From Nannocystis punicea (GTDB taxonomy: Bacteria; Myxococcota_A; Polyangia; Nannocystales; Nannocystaceae), in assembly GCF_026965555.1 (NCBI RefSeq), contig NZ_CP114040.1:1860001-1924000 (forward strand): a stretch of 64,000 bases of DNA. The letters are read 5' to 3'. Shown in pieces: positions 45,073 through 54,253 of this stretch (the first letter of the stretch is position 1; each line of letters opens with the position of its first letter). The position numbers were made by a program, and so were the translations under genes. The notes beneath the pieces were generated by a model that searched no databases, was not told the DNA's origin, and saw only the letters and a program-made list of their open reading frames with translations.

Positions 45073-48042
45073 TCAGCCGGCGCCGGTCAAGCGCTGTCGG
45101 AGCGCGCGCAGCTGGTGCCGGCGCCACGCGTAGGCCTCGCCGGCCGCCGCGTACCAGCGGTCGGCCTCGTCCAGGTCGTGCAGCGCTTGAGCCTGCCACG
45201 GAGGGTCGAGCGGTTCGGCGATCGCCAGCTCGGCGTGGGCCACGCGGGCGCGCGCCAGCTGCTGGTCGCTGACGACGCTGCTGGTGGTGGCGGCGACCGC
45301 GACGAAGTCGTCGATCGCGCTCTGCAGGGCGGTGCGGGCGGCGGGGATGTCCCCGCGGGCGCGCAAGTGGAGGCCGAGGAGCAACTGCACGTCGGCCCGG
45401 CGCTCGCGCACCCACCAGGCGTCGCCGGCGAGCTCGGTCAGCAGGACGCCGCGCAGGCGGACGACCGCGTCGTCGTGGGCGCCGCGGACGAGGTCGAGGT
45501 GGGCCCGCAGGACGATGTCCTCGACCAGAGGGGAGCGCGGGTCGAGGAGGCCGAGGGTGCGGACGCGCAGGGCGGTGGCGGCCTCGTGGTCGCCGGCCTC
45601 GTCGGCGTGATGGGCCAGGTGAGCCAGGCAGCGGGCCCGCGCCGGCGAGGCGCCGGGCGAGAACCGCTCGAGCGCGTCGCACCCGGGCCGCAGCAGGGCG
45701 TGCGCGACCCGGGGGTCGAGGGTGTAGACGCTGACCAGCACCCGCAGCTCGATCGTCCGCGCGTGGGCCGGCCCGAGCTCGCGCTCGAGGATCGCCAGCG
45801 CCTCGCGCAGCGCCGCCTCGCGCGGACCGGGCTCCTCGATCAGCATGGCGAGGTTGGTCAGCGTGTACGCCACCTCGATCCGCGCCGGCCCGGGCGCGGC
45901 CTGCTGCAGCTGCAGCGCCTCGTCGAGCAGCCGGCGGGCCCGCTCGAGGTCGCCGGCCGAGCGGGCGAGCACCGCGGCGTTGTTGAGGAGGAGGCCGCGC
46001 AGGCGGTCGTGCGGCCCCAGGCGGTCGACCAGGGCCTCGGCGATCGGCAGCTCGACCAGCCCGCGCTCGGTGCCGCCGGCCTGGCGCCCGCGCACGAACA
46101 CGAGCAGCGCGGCGGCCTCGGCGGCGATCTCGTCGGCGCCGGCGCGCACTGCGGTGACCTCGGCGAGCCGCAGGCGGATGGCGGCGTCGTCGGCGTCGTC
46201 GTGCAGGCGCAGCTCGCCGCGCCGCAGCAGGGCCTCGGCCAGGGTCGGCGGGTCGCCGATCGCCTCGGCCTCGCGCACCAGCTGATCGGCCAGCTCGAGC
46301 GCGGCCGTCGGGCGGGCCACGCGGTCGAGGGCGGCGACCTTGACCAGGCCGTCGCGCACGGCGGCGACGCGGGCGGCGGCCGCGGGGTCGGCGGGCGGCG
46401 GGACGGCGGCGTCGAGGGCGGCGACGTCGCTGCAGCGGCCCAGGGCCGGCAGGCCGCCGACCAGCTCGAGCGCGTGGAGGGAGACCTCGGGGTCGCGCTC
46501 GCCGAGCAGGGTGGCCGCCTCGGCGAGGGCGGCCTTGCGCCCGGACAGGCAGGCCATGCGGCGGTCGAACAAATGATCGGACTGTTCGCCGCGGCGGTGG
46601 GTCAGGCAGGCCTCGTGGTGCTGCGCGGCCCAGTCGGTCGCGTAGGTGTCGAGGGAGGCGGCCACGCGCGGCCACACCTCGGCGGCGAACGCCGGGCCGG
46701 CGGCGACGAAGTTGGCCTCCGCGGCCCGCCGCCGCGGCCCGTCCCACGCGGCGGCGATCTCGGCCGCGCCGCCGCTGCAGGGGTCGAGGCGGGCCTCGTG
46801 GGCCTTGAAGGCGAAGAAGCTGGCCGCCCCGGCGAGGCCGGCGAACGCCAGCAGGATCCGCTGGCGCTTCATCCACCGCTGGAACCGCTCGGCCAGGGTG
46901 TAGCTGTGGGCCGAGACCATGCGGCCGGCCTGGAAGCGGCGCAGGTCCTCGGCGAAGCCGGCGGCGGTGGGGTAGCGCAGCTCGGGGCGGGCCGCGGTGG
47001 CTCGCTGGGCGATCGCCGCCAGCTCGCGCGGGACCCCGGGCACCAGCTCGCGCAGGTCTTCGAGGTCGGCCGCCATCACCCGGGCCGCCAGCACCGGGCC
47101 GGTGGCCTCGGCGAACGGCGGGCGCCCGGCGAGCACGTGGTACAGCAGCGCGCCGAGGGAGTAGATGTCGCCGCGGGCGTCGACCGGCTCGCCGCGGGCC
47201 TGCTCGGGCGGCATGTAGCGCAGCGTGCCGACGATCGTCCCGACCTCGGTGAGGTCCTCGTCGAGGCGGCTGCGCTCGCCCGAGCGGGTGGTCTGATCGA
47301 CCTCGGTGCTGTGGCGGCGCCGGGTGAGGTCCTTCGCCAGGCCCCAGTCGATGACCACGGTCTCGCCGAAGCGGCCGATGAGGACGTTGGCCGGCTTGAG
47401 GTCGCGGTGGATGACGTGCTGGTCGTGGGCGTAGGCGATCGCGTCGGCCACCGCGATCACGTGCTCGACCAGGCGCAGGCGCTCGCCGAGGTCGGGGGCC
47501 TGCTGGATCTTCGCGTCGAGGCTGGCGCCGTCGACCAGCTTCATGCAGTAGAACGGCTCGCCGGTGAGCCGCCGGCCGAGGTCGTACAGGGGGACGATGC
47601 TCGGGTGCTGCAGCCGGGCCGTGATCGCGGCCTCGCGGGCGAAGCGGCGCTGGGCGTCGGGGCTGTCGCGCATCAGCTCCTTGATCGCGACCACGCGGCC
47701 GAGGCGGCGATCGTGGGCGCGCCGGACCACGCCGAGGCCGCCGGCCGCGAACACCTCGCCGAACACGTAGCGGCTCTCGCCGGCGGGCGTCGCCTCGCTC
47801 GGCGGCCAGGGCTCGCGGCGGCGGCGGGGCACATCCAGAGTGGCGACGAGGGTCGGGTCGTGCGGCCAGGACGGGCGGCCGCGCCGGCGCGGCGTCTCCA
47901 GGGTGGCGACGAGGGTCGGGTCGTGCGGCCGGGGCGAGTGACCCGGGCAGGGCGTCTCCAGAGTCGCGACCAGGGTGGGGTCGCGCGGGCCGACGGCCGC
48001 GGGGCTCGGACGTTCGTCCGAGCGGGCAGTCTTTTGCGACAT
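45073..48042 (-). CDS. Hanks-type Ser/Thr kinase with TM helix and large TPR-like region
   Basis: At 989 residues the protein has three N-terminal copies of DPTLVATLET (residues 21, 41 and 62). The kinase domain (about 93-370) has a Gly-rich loop, Lys121, IHRDLKPAN (Asp214) and DWG (232-234) in place of DFG. A membrane helix (about 396-412) leads to a 570-residue helical repeat region (periplasmic), rich in TPR-like helices. This layout matches myxobacterial receptor kinases. The start ATG at 48042 lies exactly in a 14-nt repeat core; longer frame exists to 48111 but is repeat-derived. Confidence 0.9.
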   Translation of the reverse strand: MSQKTARSDERPSPAAVGPRDPTLVATLETPCPGHSPRPHDPTLVATLETPRRRGRPSWPHDPTLVATLDVPRRRREPWPPSEATPAGESRYVFGEVFAAGGLGVVRRAHDRRLGRVVAIKELMRDSPDAQRRFAREAAITARLQHPSIVPLYDLGRRLTGEPFYCMKLVDGASLDAKIQQAPDLGERLRLVEHVIAVADAIAYAHDQHVIHRDLKPANVLIGRFGETVVIDWGLAKDLTRRRHSTEVDQTTRSGERSRLDEDLTEVGTIVGTLRYMPPEQARGEPVDARGDIYSLGALLYHVLAGRPPFAEATGPVLAARVMAADLEDLRELVPGVPRELAAIAQRATAARPELRYPTAAGFAEDLRRFQAGRMVSAHSYTLAERFQRWMKRQRILLAFAGLAGAASFFAFKAHEARLDPCSGGAAEIAAAWDGPRRRAAEANFVAAGPAFAAEVWPRVAASLDTYATDWAAQHHEACLTHRRGEQSDHLFDRRMACLSGRKAALAEAATLLGERDPEVSLHALELVGGLPALGRCSDVAALDAAVPPPADPAAAARVAAVRDGLVKVAALDRVARPTAALELADQLVREAEAIGDPPTLAEALLRRGELRLHDDADDAAIRLRLAEVTAVRAGADEIAAEAAALLVFVRGRQAGGTERGLVELPIAEALVDRLGPHDRLRGLLLNNAAVLARSAGDLERARRLLDEALQLQQAAPGPARIEVAYTLTNLAMLIEEPGPREAALREALAILERELGPAHARTIELRVLVSVYTLDPRVAHALLRPGCDALERFSPGASPARARCLAHLAHHADEAGDHEAATALRVRTLGLLDPRSPLVEDIVLRAHLDLVRGAHDDAVVRLRGVLLTELAGDAWWVRERRADVQLLLGLHLRARGDIPAARTALQSAIDDFVAVAATTSSVVSDQQLARARVAHAELAIAEPLDPPWQAQALHDLDEADRWYAAAGEAYAWRRHQLRALRQRLTGAG

Positions 48043-48064
48043 GTCCTCAGGGACAGGAGCTACG
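48023..48064. repeat. 14-nt repeat units at the kinase start codon
   Basis: CGGGCAGTCT TTTG CGACATGTCC TCAG GGACAGGAGC TACG. TGTCC-TCAG-GGACA (48042-48055) is a perfect hairpin, and the minus-strand ATG (48042-48040) is the core centre. Confidence 0.75.
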
Positions 48065-48208
48065 AATGACCGGTCACCCGGCACCGACTGCACGACGTGG
48101 GTAATGAGCAAGAACCCTGGCCTTGCAAGGTGCGTCGACGCCCGACGGATAATCTGACAGCGTTCCGGCGGGCGGACGTCGGCAGCGGCTCCGCGGGCTC
48201 GCGGCGGT

Positions 48209-49453
48209 TCACAGCGCGACCTGGAATTGCAGGCGGACCAGGTCGCCGGCCAGATCGACGGCGCCGCGGTCCCAGGTGCGGAACCAGTCGAGCTGCAGCT
48301 TCAGGTTGTGGCCGGCGAAGTAATAATTGAGGCCGCCGCCGAGCTCGTTGCGGTCCGGCATCGAGGTGACGCCGAGTCCGCGGATCCCGCTGGTCCGCAG
48401 GGCCGGCTCGAGGCCGGTCCGCGGGATGAGGAACGCGGCCTGGGCCATCCAGCCGTGGCCGTTGCGCGCGGCCTCGACGGGGATCGCGACACCCATGTCG
48501 TCGAGCGCGTGGCCGGGGTTGCGCCGGCCGTCGCGCCACAGGTAGGCGGCCTCGAGGCTGAAGCCGGCCCACTTGAACATCATGTCGGTGGTGAGGTTCT
48601 GATAGTTGGTGGTGCCGCCGTCGAGCGGCGGGCTGCCGAGGACGCCGCGGTTGTTGCGGGCGCGGTCGTTATAGGCGTAGGCGAAGCCGAGGCTGAGCCT
48701 CGGCTTGCGCAGGCGGGCCTGGTCGCTGGCCTCGTAGTCGTCGAACAGGCCGAACGGCAGGAAGTCGACGCGCGCGGTGTACATCAGGCCGGGGTCGCTG
48801 AAGCGGTTCTGGTCGCGACCGTCGCCCATGAAGACGCCGGCGTAGTAGCGCAGCTTGCCGAGGCCGCCGACGTCCTCGGAGCGGACGTCGAGGCCGATGT
48901 CGCGGTCGACGTTGAACTCGGCGTTGGCCAGCGAGCGGTCGATGAGCAGCGGGTTGATGTCGGCGATGTTGCGCTCGCGGGTGTACATGACCCGGTAGAG
49001 GCCGACGCGCAGGTTGGCGTCGCGCAGGCGGTCGAACACCACGTAGTTGTCGAGCAGCGGCCCCGAGCGCGCGACCCCGTCGACGAAGTTGAGCTCGCGC
49101 GGGGCCAGGGCCAGCTGCACGAAGTACTTGAGGTGCTTCGAGAACACGTTGCCGGACAGCACCAGGCGCAGGCGACGGATCTCGAACGCGTGGTCGTACG
49201 GCGCCCCGGCCTGGCGCCGGCCGCTGTACAGGAAGCCGGTCCGCAGGCTGAGCGACAGGGCGTAGCGGCCGTCCTTGCTCTTGACCTCGAGGCCCTTGCC
49301 CGGGGTGAACTTGAGCGGTCCGTCGCCCACCGGGGCCGGCGCCAGCAGCAGGTGCTCCCGCCTGGGCGGGTAGAAGCGGGCGGGGTCGGTCTGCGGAGGT
49401 TCGGGCGGGGTCGGCGCCGGCGCGAGCGCGGCGAACAGGAGCAGATGGAGCAT
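48209..49453 (-). CDS. Phosphate-selective porin-like (OprO/OprP family) outer-membrane protein
   Basis: This 414-residue beta-barrel protein has a short signal peptide (residues 1-13), a Pro-rich leader, and the family pattern FTPGKGLEVKSKDGRYALSLSLRTG, FEIRRLRLVLSGNVF, FKYFVQLALAP-like and a C-terminal aromatic strand ending in Phe-Gln-Val-Ala-Leu. Such porins form anion channels, phosphate or pyrophosphate in Pseudomonas. It is divergent from an ABC substrate-binding protein (103 bp). The substrate here is not proven. Confidence 0.85.
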   Translation of the reverse strand: MLHLLLFAALAPAPTPPEPPQTDPARFYPPRREHLLLAPAPVGDGPLKFTPGKGLEVKSKDGRYALSLSLRTGFLYSGRRQAGAPYDHAFEIRRLRLVLSGNVFSKHLKYFVQLALAPRELNFVDGVARSGPLLDNYVVFDRLRDANLRVGLYRVMYTRERNIADINPLLIDRSLANAEFNVDRDIGLDVRSEDVGGLGKLRYYAGVFMGDGRDQNRFSDPGLMYTARVDFLPFGLFDDYEASDQARLRKPRLSLGFAYAYNDRARNNRGVLGSPPLDGGTTNYQNLTTDMMFKWAGFSLEAAYLWRDGRRNPGHALDDMGVAIPVEAARNGHGWMAQAAFLIPRTGLEPALRTSGIRGLGVTSMPDRNELGGGLNYYFAGHNLKLQLDWFRTWDRGAVDLAGDLVRLQFQVAL

Positions 49454-49556
49454 GGGGGGCGCGCAGGGCGAGAGGTAGCGCAGGAGCGGCCAGGAGGGCC
49501 AGAGCGGAAAGTTCAGTATGCTGGAGAAGATCTACTATGGTAAACATCTCTCCGCC

Positions 49557-50561
49557 ATGACGCTGTCTCGTCGCCGCTTCGTCGCCAGCCTCCCCGCCCT
49601 CGCCCTCGTGGGCGCGTGTCGCCCGCCCGACGAGAATACCGGGGCGCTGCGGCTCGGCTACTTCCCCAACATCACCCACGGGACGGCGCTGGTCGGGGTC
49701 GAGCGCGGGCTGTTCCGCGAGGCGCTGGCGGGCCAGGGCACCGCGCTCGAGACGTTCACCTTCAACGCCGGCCCGGCGGCCATCGAGGCGCTGCTGTCGG
49801 GGGCGCTCGACGCGACGTACGTCGGCCCCAACCCGGCCGTCAACGCCTACGTCAAGTCGAAGGGCGAGGTGAAGGTGATCGCCGGCGCGGCCACGGGCGG
49901 GGCGTTCTTCGTCGTCCGCCCCGAGGTCGCCGGCCCGGACGACCTGCGCGGCAAGAAGGTCAGCACGCCGCAGCTCGGCGGGACCCAGGACGTGGCCCTT
50001 CGGACATGGCTCTTCGGCCAGGGCTTCAAGATCGACGAGTTCGGCGGCGGCGACGTCAGCGTCACCCCGCAGGAGAACGCACAGACGCTCGAGAGCTTCC
50101 AGTCGGGCGAGATCGCCGGAGCTTGGGTCCCCGAGCCGTGGGCGACCCGCCTCATCCTCGAGGGCGGCGGCAAGGTCCTGGTCGACGAGCGCGACCTGTG
50201 GCCCGACCGCCGCTACACCACCACGGTCCTGCTGGCCCGCAAGGGCCAGCTAGAGGCCCGCCGAGCGACGATCCTGGCGCTGCTGCGCGGCCACGAGGCC
50301 GCCAACAAGTGGATCGCGGAGCACGCGAGCGAGGCCAAGGAGGTCGCCAACGCGGCGATCAAGAAGGTCACCGGGAAGGCCCTGGCCGCGGCCACCATCG
50401 ACCGCGCGTGGCAGAACCTCGAGTTCACGTCGGACCCGGTGCAGTCGGCCCTGATCCGCAGCGCCGAGGACGCGCAGAAGCTCGGCTTCGTCAAGCTCGA
50501 GGGCGCCGACCTGCAGCAGCTGTTCGCCCCCGACCTGCTCACCGAGTCGGCCAAGACCTGA
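49557..50561 (+). CDS. ABC transporter substrate-binding lipoprotein (SsuA/NrtA-like), orphan
   Basis: A Tat-like plus lipoprotein signal (SRRRFVASLPALALVGAC) precedes a type 2 periplasmic binding protein of 334 residues. The motifs LRLGYFPNITHGTALVGVERGLF, GALDATYVGPNPAVNAYVKS, DLRGKKVSTPQLGGTQDVALR and GAWVPEPWATRL match aliphatic-sulfonate/nitrate/taurine binding proteins. No permease or ATPase gene adjoins it, so transport partners are elsewhere. ATG 49557 is preferred over 49518. An AT-richer stretch (49512-49545) upstream probably holds the promoter. Confidence 0.9.
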   Translation: MTLSRRRFVASLPALALVGACRPPDENTGALRLGYFPNITHGTALVGVERGLFREALAGQGTALETFTFNAGPAAIEALLSGALDATYVGPNPAVNAYVKSKGEVKVIAGAATGGAFFVVRPEVAGPDDLRGKKVSTPQLGGTQDVALRTWLFGQGFKIDEFGGGDVSVTPQENAQTLESFQSGEIAGAWVPEPWATRLILEGGGKVLVDERDLWPDRRYTTTVLLARKGQLEARRATILALLRGHEAANKWIAEHASEAKEVANAAIKKVTGKALAAATIDRAWQNLEFTSDPVQSALIRSAEDAQKLGFVKLEGADLQQLFAPDLLTESAKT

Positions 50562-50619
50562 CGGCGCGGTTTCGCGGAGCATTGCGGCGGCCCGCGCGCC
50601 GGTGCTAGACGTCCTCCCC

Positions 50620-51132
50620 ATGCGTCAAGGCGTCCTCCTGCTCGTGTCGTCGCTCGTCGTCGCCTGCGGCCCGTCGCAATCGTACAAGGTGATCGACGTG
50701 CCCTACTGCAAGGTCCCCGAGGGGCAGCTGCGGGGCAGCTTCGCCGAGCAGCTCCGCTGGGTCTACAAGGCCGGCGACAGCTGGGGCGAGGGGCCGCTGT
50801 CCGGCGAGCGGGGGGGCCTCGGCCTCGGCGTCCTGGACTCGGCGCCCACCAGCGAGATGGTGCTGGCGATCCTTTCCTGCCCGGTGGGCGAGGCCGGCGA
50901 CCCGACGCCGTCGCAGAACGGGGGCAAGGAGCTGACCGCGAGCAAGGTGCCCGAGGTGTGCCGCGGCCAGCAGACGGTCTACCACGGCACGCTCAAGGCG
51001 GTCGACGACGCGACGGCCAAGGAGCGCGGTTACGCGGGGGTGTTCCACTTCCCGGAGGTCCCGCTGACCTGCACCACGGGCACTCTGGCGCGCACGACCA
51101 GCGCCGAGATCGAGCCGGCCCCGAAGAAGTGA
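50620..51132 (+). CDS. Lipoprotein of unknown function
   Basis: The lipobox is Ser-Leu-Val-Val-Ala-Cys17. The 150-residue mature domain contains four cysteines (for example PYCKVPEGQ, ILSCPVGE, EVCRGQQ, LTCTTGT) that may form two disulfides, and a glycine-rich loop (GERGGLGLGVLD). ATG at 50620 gives a clear signal peptide. I do not recognise the family. It follows the binding-protein gene by 58 bp and may share its transcript. Confidence 0.75.
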   Translation: MRQGVLLLVSSLVVACGPSQSYKVIDVPYCKVPEGQLRGSFAEQLRWVYKAGDSWGEGPLSGERGGLGLGVLDSAPTSEMVLAILSCPVGEAGDPTPSQNGGKELTASKVPEVCRGQQTVYHGTLKAVDDATAKERGYAGVFHFPEVPLTCTTGTLARTTSAEIEPAPKK

Positions 51133-51173
51133 CAGCGAGGGATCGCATCGAGTGATGCGATCGCCGGGGGCGC

Positions 51174-52559
51174 TCACCCGGGCCCGCGGCGCGGCAGGTG
51201 GACGCGGAAGGTCGAGCCGCGGCCGGGGGCGCTGTCGACGTCGACGGTGCCGCCGTGGGCCTGGACCAGCTGCAGCAGCACGTGGAGGCCGAGGCCGACC
51301 CCGGGGATGGCGTCGCGCGACAGGCCCACGCGCGAGAAGGGCTCGAAGATCCGCCGCACCTCGGCCTCGCTCATGCCGACGCCGTGATCGCGGACGGCGA
51401 CGGTGGCGACGTCCTCCGTGGCGCTGACTGCGATCTCGACCGGGCCGCCCTCGGGCGAGTACTTGACCGCGTTGCTGATCAGGTTGACGACGATCTGGGT
51501 CACCCGCAGCGGATCGCAGCGGAGCTCGACCGGCCCGGCCGGCGCGTCGACGGCCAGCTGGTGGCGCGGATAGCCGTCGAACAGCGCCGCCGACTCGCGC
51601 ACCAGCTCGCGCAGGTCGCAGTCGACCGGCCGCAGCTCGAGCCTGCCGGCCTCGATGCGGGCGATGTCGAGGAAGTCGCCGACCATGCGCTCGAGGTGGG
51701 TGGTCTGCCGCGCGACGATGTCGAGGGTGCGGCGCGCGCGGCTGGCAGACTCGGGGTCGCGGGCCTGCGAGGCGAGGGCCAGGCGCAGCGCGGCGAGCGG
51801 GTTCTTGAGGTCGTGGGCGACGCCGCCGAGGAAGGTCATCTGCGCGGCGCGCTGGGCCGCGAGCGTGTCGGCCATGGCGTTGAAGCGGCCGGCGATCTCG
51901 CGCAGCTCGTACGGGCCGACCTCGGCGGCGCGGGCGTCCCGGCGGCCGCGGGCGAACGCCTCCATGGTGGCGGCCAGGCCGATCAGCGGCTGGAACGCGC
52001 GCGCGCGCAGCCACCAGGCCAGAAGGCCCGCCGCGAGCAGCAGGAAGGCGCCGGCGGCCAGGCCGATGATGTTGGCGAGCCTGTCCCAATGGTCAGCCTG
52101 CTCGCGGGCGGCCAGCGACTGGGCGACGTTGACGGCGACGAACCGATCGGTGGCGTCGAGCGCGGCGGCCCGCAGGCGCGTCAGCTCGCCGGGGGCGACG
52201 AGCTGGTCGCGGCCGGCGTTGAGGTACAGATCGATGCGCGCGGCCGCCTCGACCAAAGTCGCGGCCTCGTGCGAGGTGGTGACGTGGTGCCCGGCCTCCT
52301 GCAACAGCTCGCGCAGGTCGCCGCGCAGGTGGCGAGCGGTCAGGTCGTCCGGACCGACGTGCGCCAGCAGGTCGAGGGTGAGCTCGATCTCCCGCGTCAG
52401 CCGCACGCTCTCCACCGAGGCCGCCAGGCTGTCATTGGTCTGATGAATGTAATTCGTCAGCAGCACCAGCGCCGCCGAGACCGCCAGCGCGACGAGGATG
52501 AGCACGACCGTGACGGCCCACGAGAGCGTGCGCAGGCGGATGCCCCGGCCCGTCGACAT
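51174..52559 (-). CDS. Orphan sensor histidine kinase
   Basis: This 461-residue membrane histidine kinase has two membrane helices (about 13-37 and 165-187) that enclose a helical periplasmic sensor (about 40-160), followed by HAMP (about 187-240). The dimerisation domain has the H-box GGVAHDLKNPLAALR (His about 250), and the ATPase domain has an N box (NLISNAVKYSPEGG), DHGVGM and GVGLGLHVL. No response regulator adjoins it, so the partner must be elsewhere. ATG at 52559 is chosen because the longer frame is Pro/Ser-rich and poorly supported. Confidence 0.92.
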   Translation of the reverse strand: MSTGRGIRLRTLSWAVTVVLILVALAVSAALVLLTNYIHQTNDSLAASVESVRLTREIELTLDLLAHVGPDDLTARHLRGDLRELLQEAGHHVTTSHEAATLVEAAARIDLYLNAGRDQLVAPGELTRLRAAALDATDRFVAVNVAQSLAAREQADHWDRLANIIGLAAGAFLLLAAGLLAWWLRARAFQPLIGLAATMEAFARGRRDARAAEVGPYELREIAGRFNAMADTLAAQRAAQMTFLGGVAHDLKNPLAALRLALASQARDPESASRARRTLDIVARQTTHLERMVGDFLDIARIEAGRLELRPVDCDLRELVRESAALFDGYPRHQLAVDAPAGPVELRCDPLRVTQIVVNLISNAVKYSPEGGPVEIAVSATEDVATVAVRDHGVGMSEAEVRRIFEPFSRVGLSRDAIPGVGLGLHVLLQLVQAHGGTVDVDSAPGRGSTFRVHLPRRGPG

Positions 52560-52887
52560 GGCGAGCTGAGGATGAAGGCGCAGCGCGGTCGGGCGCCGCG
52601 CACGGCGGCTTGTGGGGTACGAGGGCCGTGCAGCGGCCGCTGGCGGGCCCGCAGCGGGCGGTGGCGCGGGCGGCGACGAACTCGTGGCGGGAAGGCTCCG
52701 AGGAGCGGATGACATGGCTGAAAGGACATCCTCGCCGACGGGGCGCGCAGGCCCGTCATCCCTCCGCCGTCAGCTTCACGTCGTCCTCCCGCAGGAGCGT
52801 TCGCGTGCGAGCCGATCGAGCGGCGTCTCGACCAAGCGCTGCGGAGTGAAGCCGCGGCGATCGATGCGTGATACGCTGCGGTAGCGC
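52560..52887. other. Divergent intergenic region
   Basis: 328 bp between two outward-facing genes; contains one decayed repeat core (GATGACATGGCTGAAAGGA near 52708). No gene, terminator or promoter is clear. Confidence 0.35.
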
Positions 52888-53610
52888 ATGTCGAAGCGTC
52901 CCTCGAAGAAAGTGCCGGGTGAGTTCGGCGAAACTTTTTTAAAGTGGCTGGGCGCCGCGACCGAGGAAGCGTGGAGGCACATCGAGGAGCCGACGCTCGC
53001 GGACTTTGAGCGGAACGGCGCGGGCGGCTGCGACTTTCGCCGCGGGACGCGGTGGTCGGGCGGGCTGTCCGACGCCGAGCTGCGGGAGATCGAGGCGCGG
53101 TTCGACGTCCGCTTTCCCGCCGCGCATCGCCTGTTCCTGCAGGTGCTCCACGCGACCGAGCCGTGGATGTACTGCGCGGGGTTCGCCGACGACGACCGCA
53201 TGGTCGCGGACCCATCGCCCGGCTTCTATCACTGGCAGCGCGACGAGGCGGTGATCCGCGCGGTGTTCGCCCAGGTGATCGATGGGCTGGTCTTCGATGT
53301 CGAGGAGAACACGCTGTGGCGCGACAGCTGGGGCCCGCGGCCCGGCGACGAGGAGCAGCGCCGCGCCCGCGTGGAGGCGCTGGTGGCCGGCGCGCCGCGG
53401 CTGCTGCCGCTCTTCGGCCATCGCTACGTGCTCGCCGAAGGCCCGACGGTGGTGCTGTCGGTGCATCAGAGCGACATCATCGTCTACGGCGTGGACCTCC
53501 GCGATTACCTCCTTCACGAGCTGCACGACCTGATCGACGTCAAGTACGTGCCGCCCCGGACGCGCGTCGGCACCTCCGCGATTCCGTTCTGGGGCGAGCT
53601 GATCGGGTGA
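52888..53610 (+). CDS. SMI1/KNR4-like domain protein
   Basis: This 240-residue cytoplasmic protein has SMI1/KNR4 (SUKH) features: LSDAELREIEARFDVRFPAAHRLFLQ (about 61-86), a Trp-rich ending of each strand (TLWRDSWGPRPGD) and VHQSDIIVYGVDLRDYLLHEL. SUKH proteins are often immunity proteins for polymorphic toxins, but no toxin gene is visible nearby. Base composition is a little lower in GC at its start (TTTTTTAAAG near 52935), which may reflect transfer. Confidence 0.8.
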   Translation: MSKRPSKKVPGEFGETFLKWLGAATEEAWRHIEEPTLADFERNGAGGCDFRRGTRWSGGLSDAELREIEARFDVRFPAAHRLFLQVLHATEPWMYCAGFADDDRMVADPSPGFYHWQRDEAVIRAVFAQVIDGLVFDVEENTLWRDSWGPRPGDEEQRRARVEALVAGAPRLLPLFGHRYVLAEGPTVVLSVHQSDIIVYGVDLRDYLLHELHDLIDVKYVPPRTRVGTSAIPFWGELIG

Positions 53611-53679
53611 CGCAGCTCGGGCCGCGACGGGCGAGCATTCTGTCGTTCACGTCCTGGCCGTCCGCCCGGGTCGAGATTT

Positions 53680-53715
53680 GGTGGTTCATGAAAACATGTC
53701 CTTCGAGACATTCGA
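53680..53715. repeat. 14-nt repeat units between convergent genes
   Basis: AAACATGTCC, spacer TTCG, AGACATTCGA; ATGTC-CTTCGA-GACAT is a perfect 5-bp stem. Confidence 0.65.
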
Positions 53716-53725
53716 CTGCAAGCTG

Positions 53726-54113
53726 CTAATCTTCGATCAACTCGGCCACGTATCGGTGCGCCTCGATCCGTCGTCGCGCTTCGTCCGCCCGGTGGCGCAG
53801 GGCCGGGGGAGCTCCGCGAGGACCTCGTACGGCGCGGCTTTCAAGTACAGGGAGTGCCAGGAGCTCCTGCTGCCTCGCTCGTCCGTCTCGGGCCAGAGCG
53901 GCGCGAGGACCTCGGCGGTGTGAGAGACAGAGATCGGCAGCAAGGAGATCGGGCCCGGCTCCTCGTCGTCTCGACATTCATCGAGCTCGAGCTCGGGGCG
54001 AAGCACGATTCGGTGGGTGTGCAGAATCACCGCGAACCACAGCGCGCCGCGGAGGCGAGCTCGGTGACGCCGACATCCCGGAGAACTTTTGTATAGAGCT
54101 CGTTCTGATTCAC
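53726..54113 (-). pseudogene. Frameshifted gene for a 125-130-residue unknown protein
   Basis: Three consecutive minus-strand frames read as one protein. It begins at GTG 54113 (VNQNELYTKVLRDVGVTELAS), continues in another frame (LWFAVILHTHRIVLRPELEL to KAAPYEVLAELP), and ends in a third (ALRHRADEARRRIEAHRYVA, stop at 53726). One missing base near 54038 (GGCGCGC) and one near 53808 in a C/G run would restore it. It is either genuinely broken or reflects assembly errors at GC homopolymers. No family is recognised. Confidence 0.6.
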
Positions 54114-54253
54114 GCGACTGCCGCGGGTCGATTCAGACCTCGATTTGCGCCGAGACTCAAAGAAGGGTGCCGCAGGACCAGGGTCGGCGCAAGGGCGGCG
54201 ACCGGCTGCGGCGGGCTTGCGCGCGCGATCGCGTCCGCGTACCTTCATCCGCG

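Noticed and set aside
45050..45075. tRNA T-loop-like GGGTTCGATC
   Set aside because: No acceptor stem or anticodon arm around it; it lies at the kinase gene's 3' end.
52930..52945. T6 run as a terminator
   Set aside because: It is inside the start of the SMI1/KNR4-like gene and no stem precedes it.
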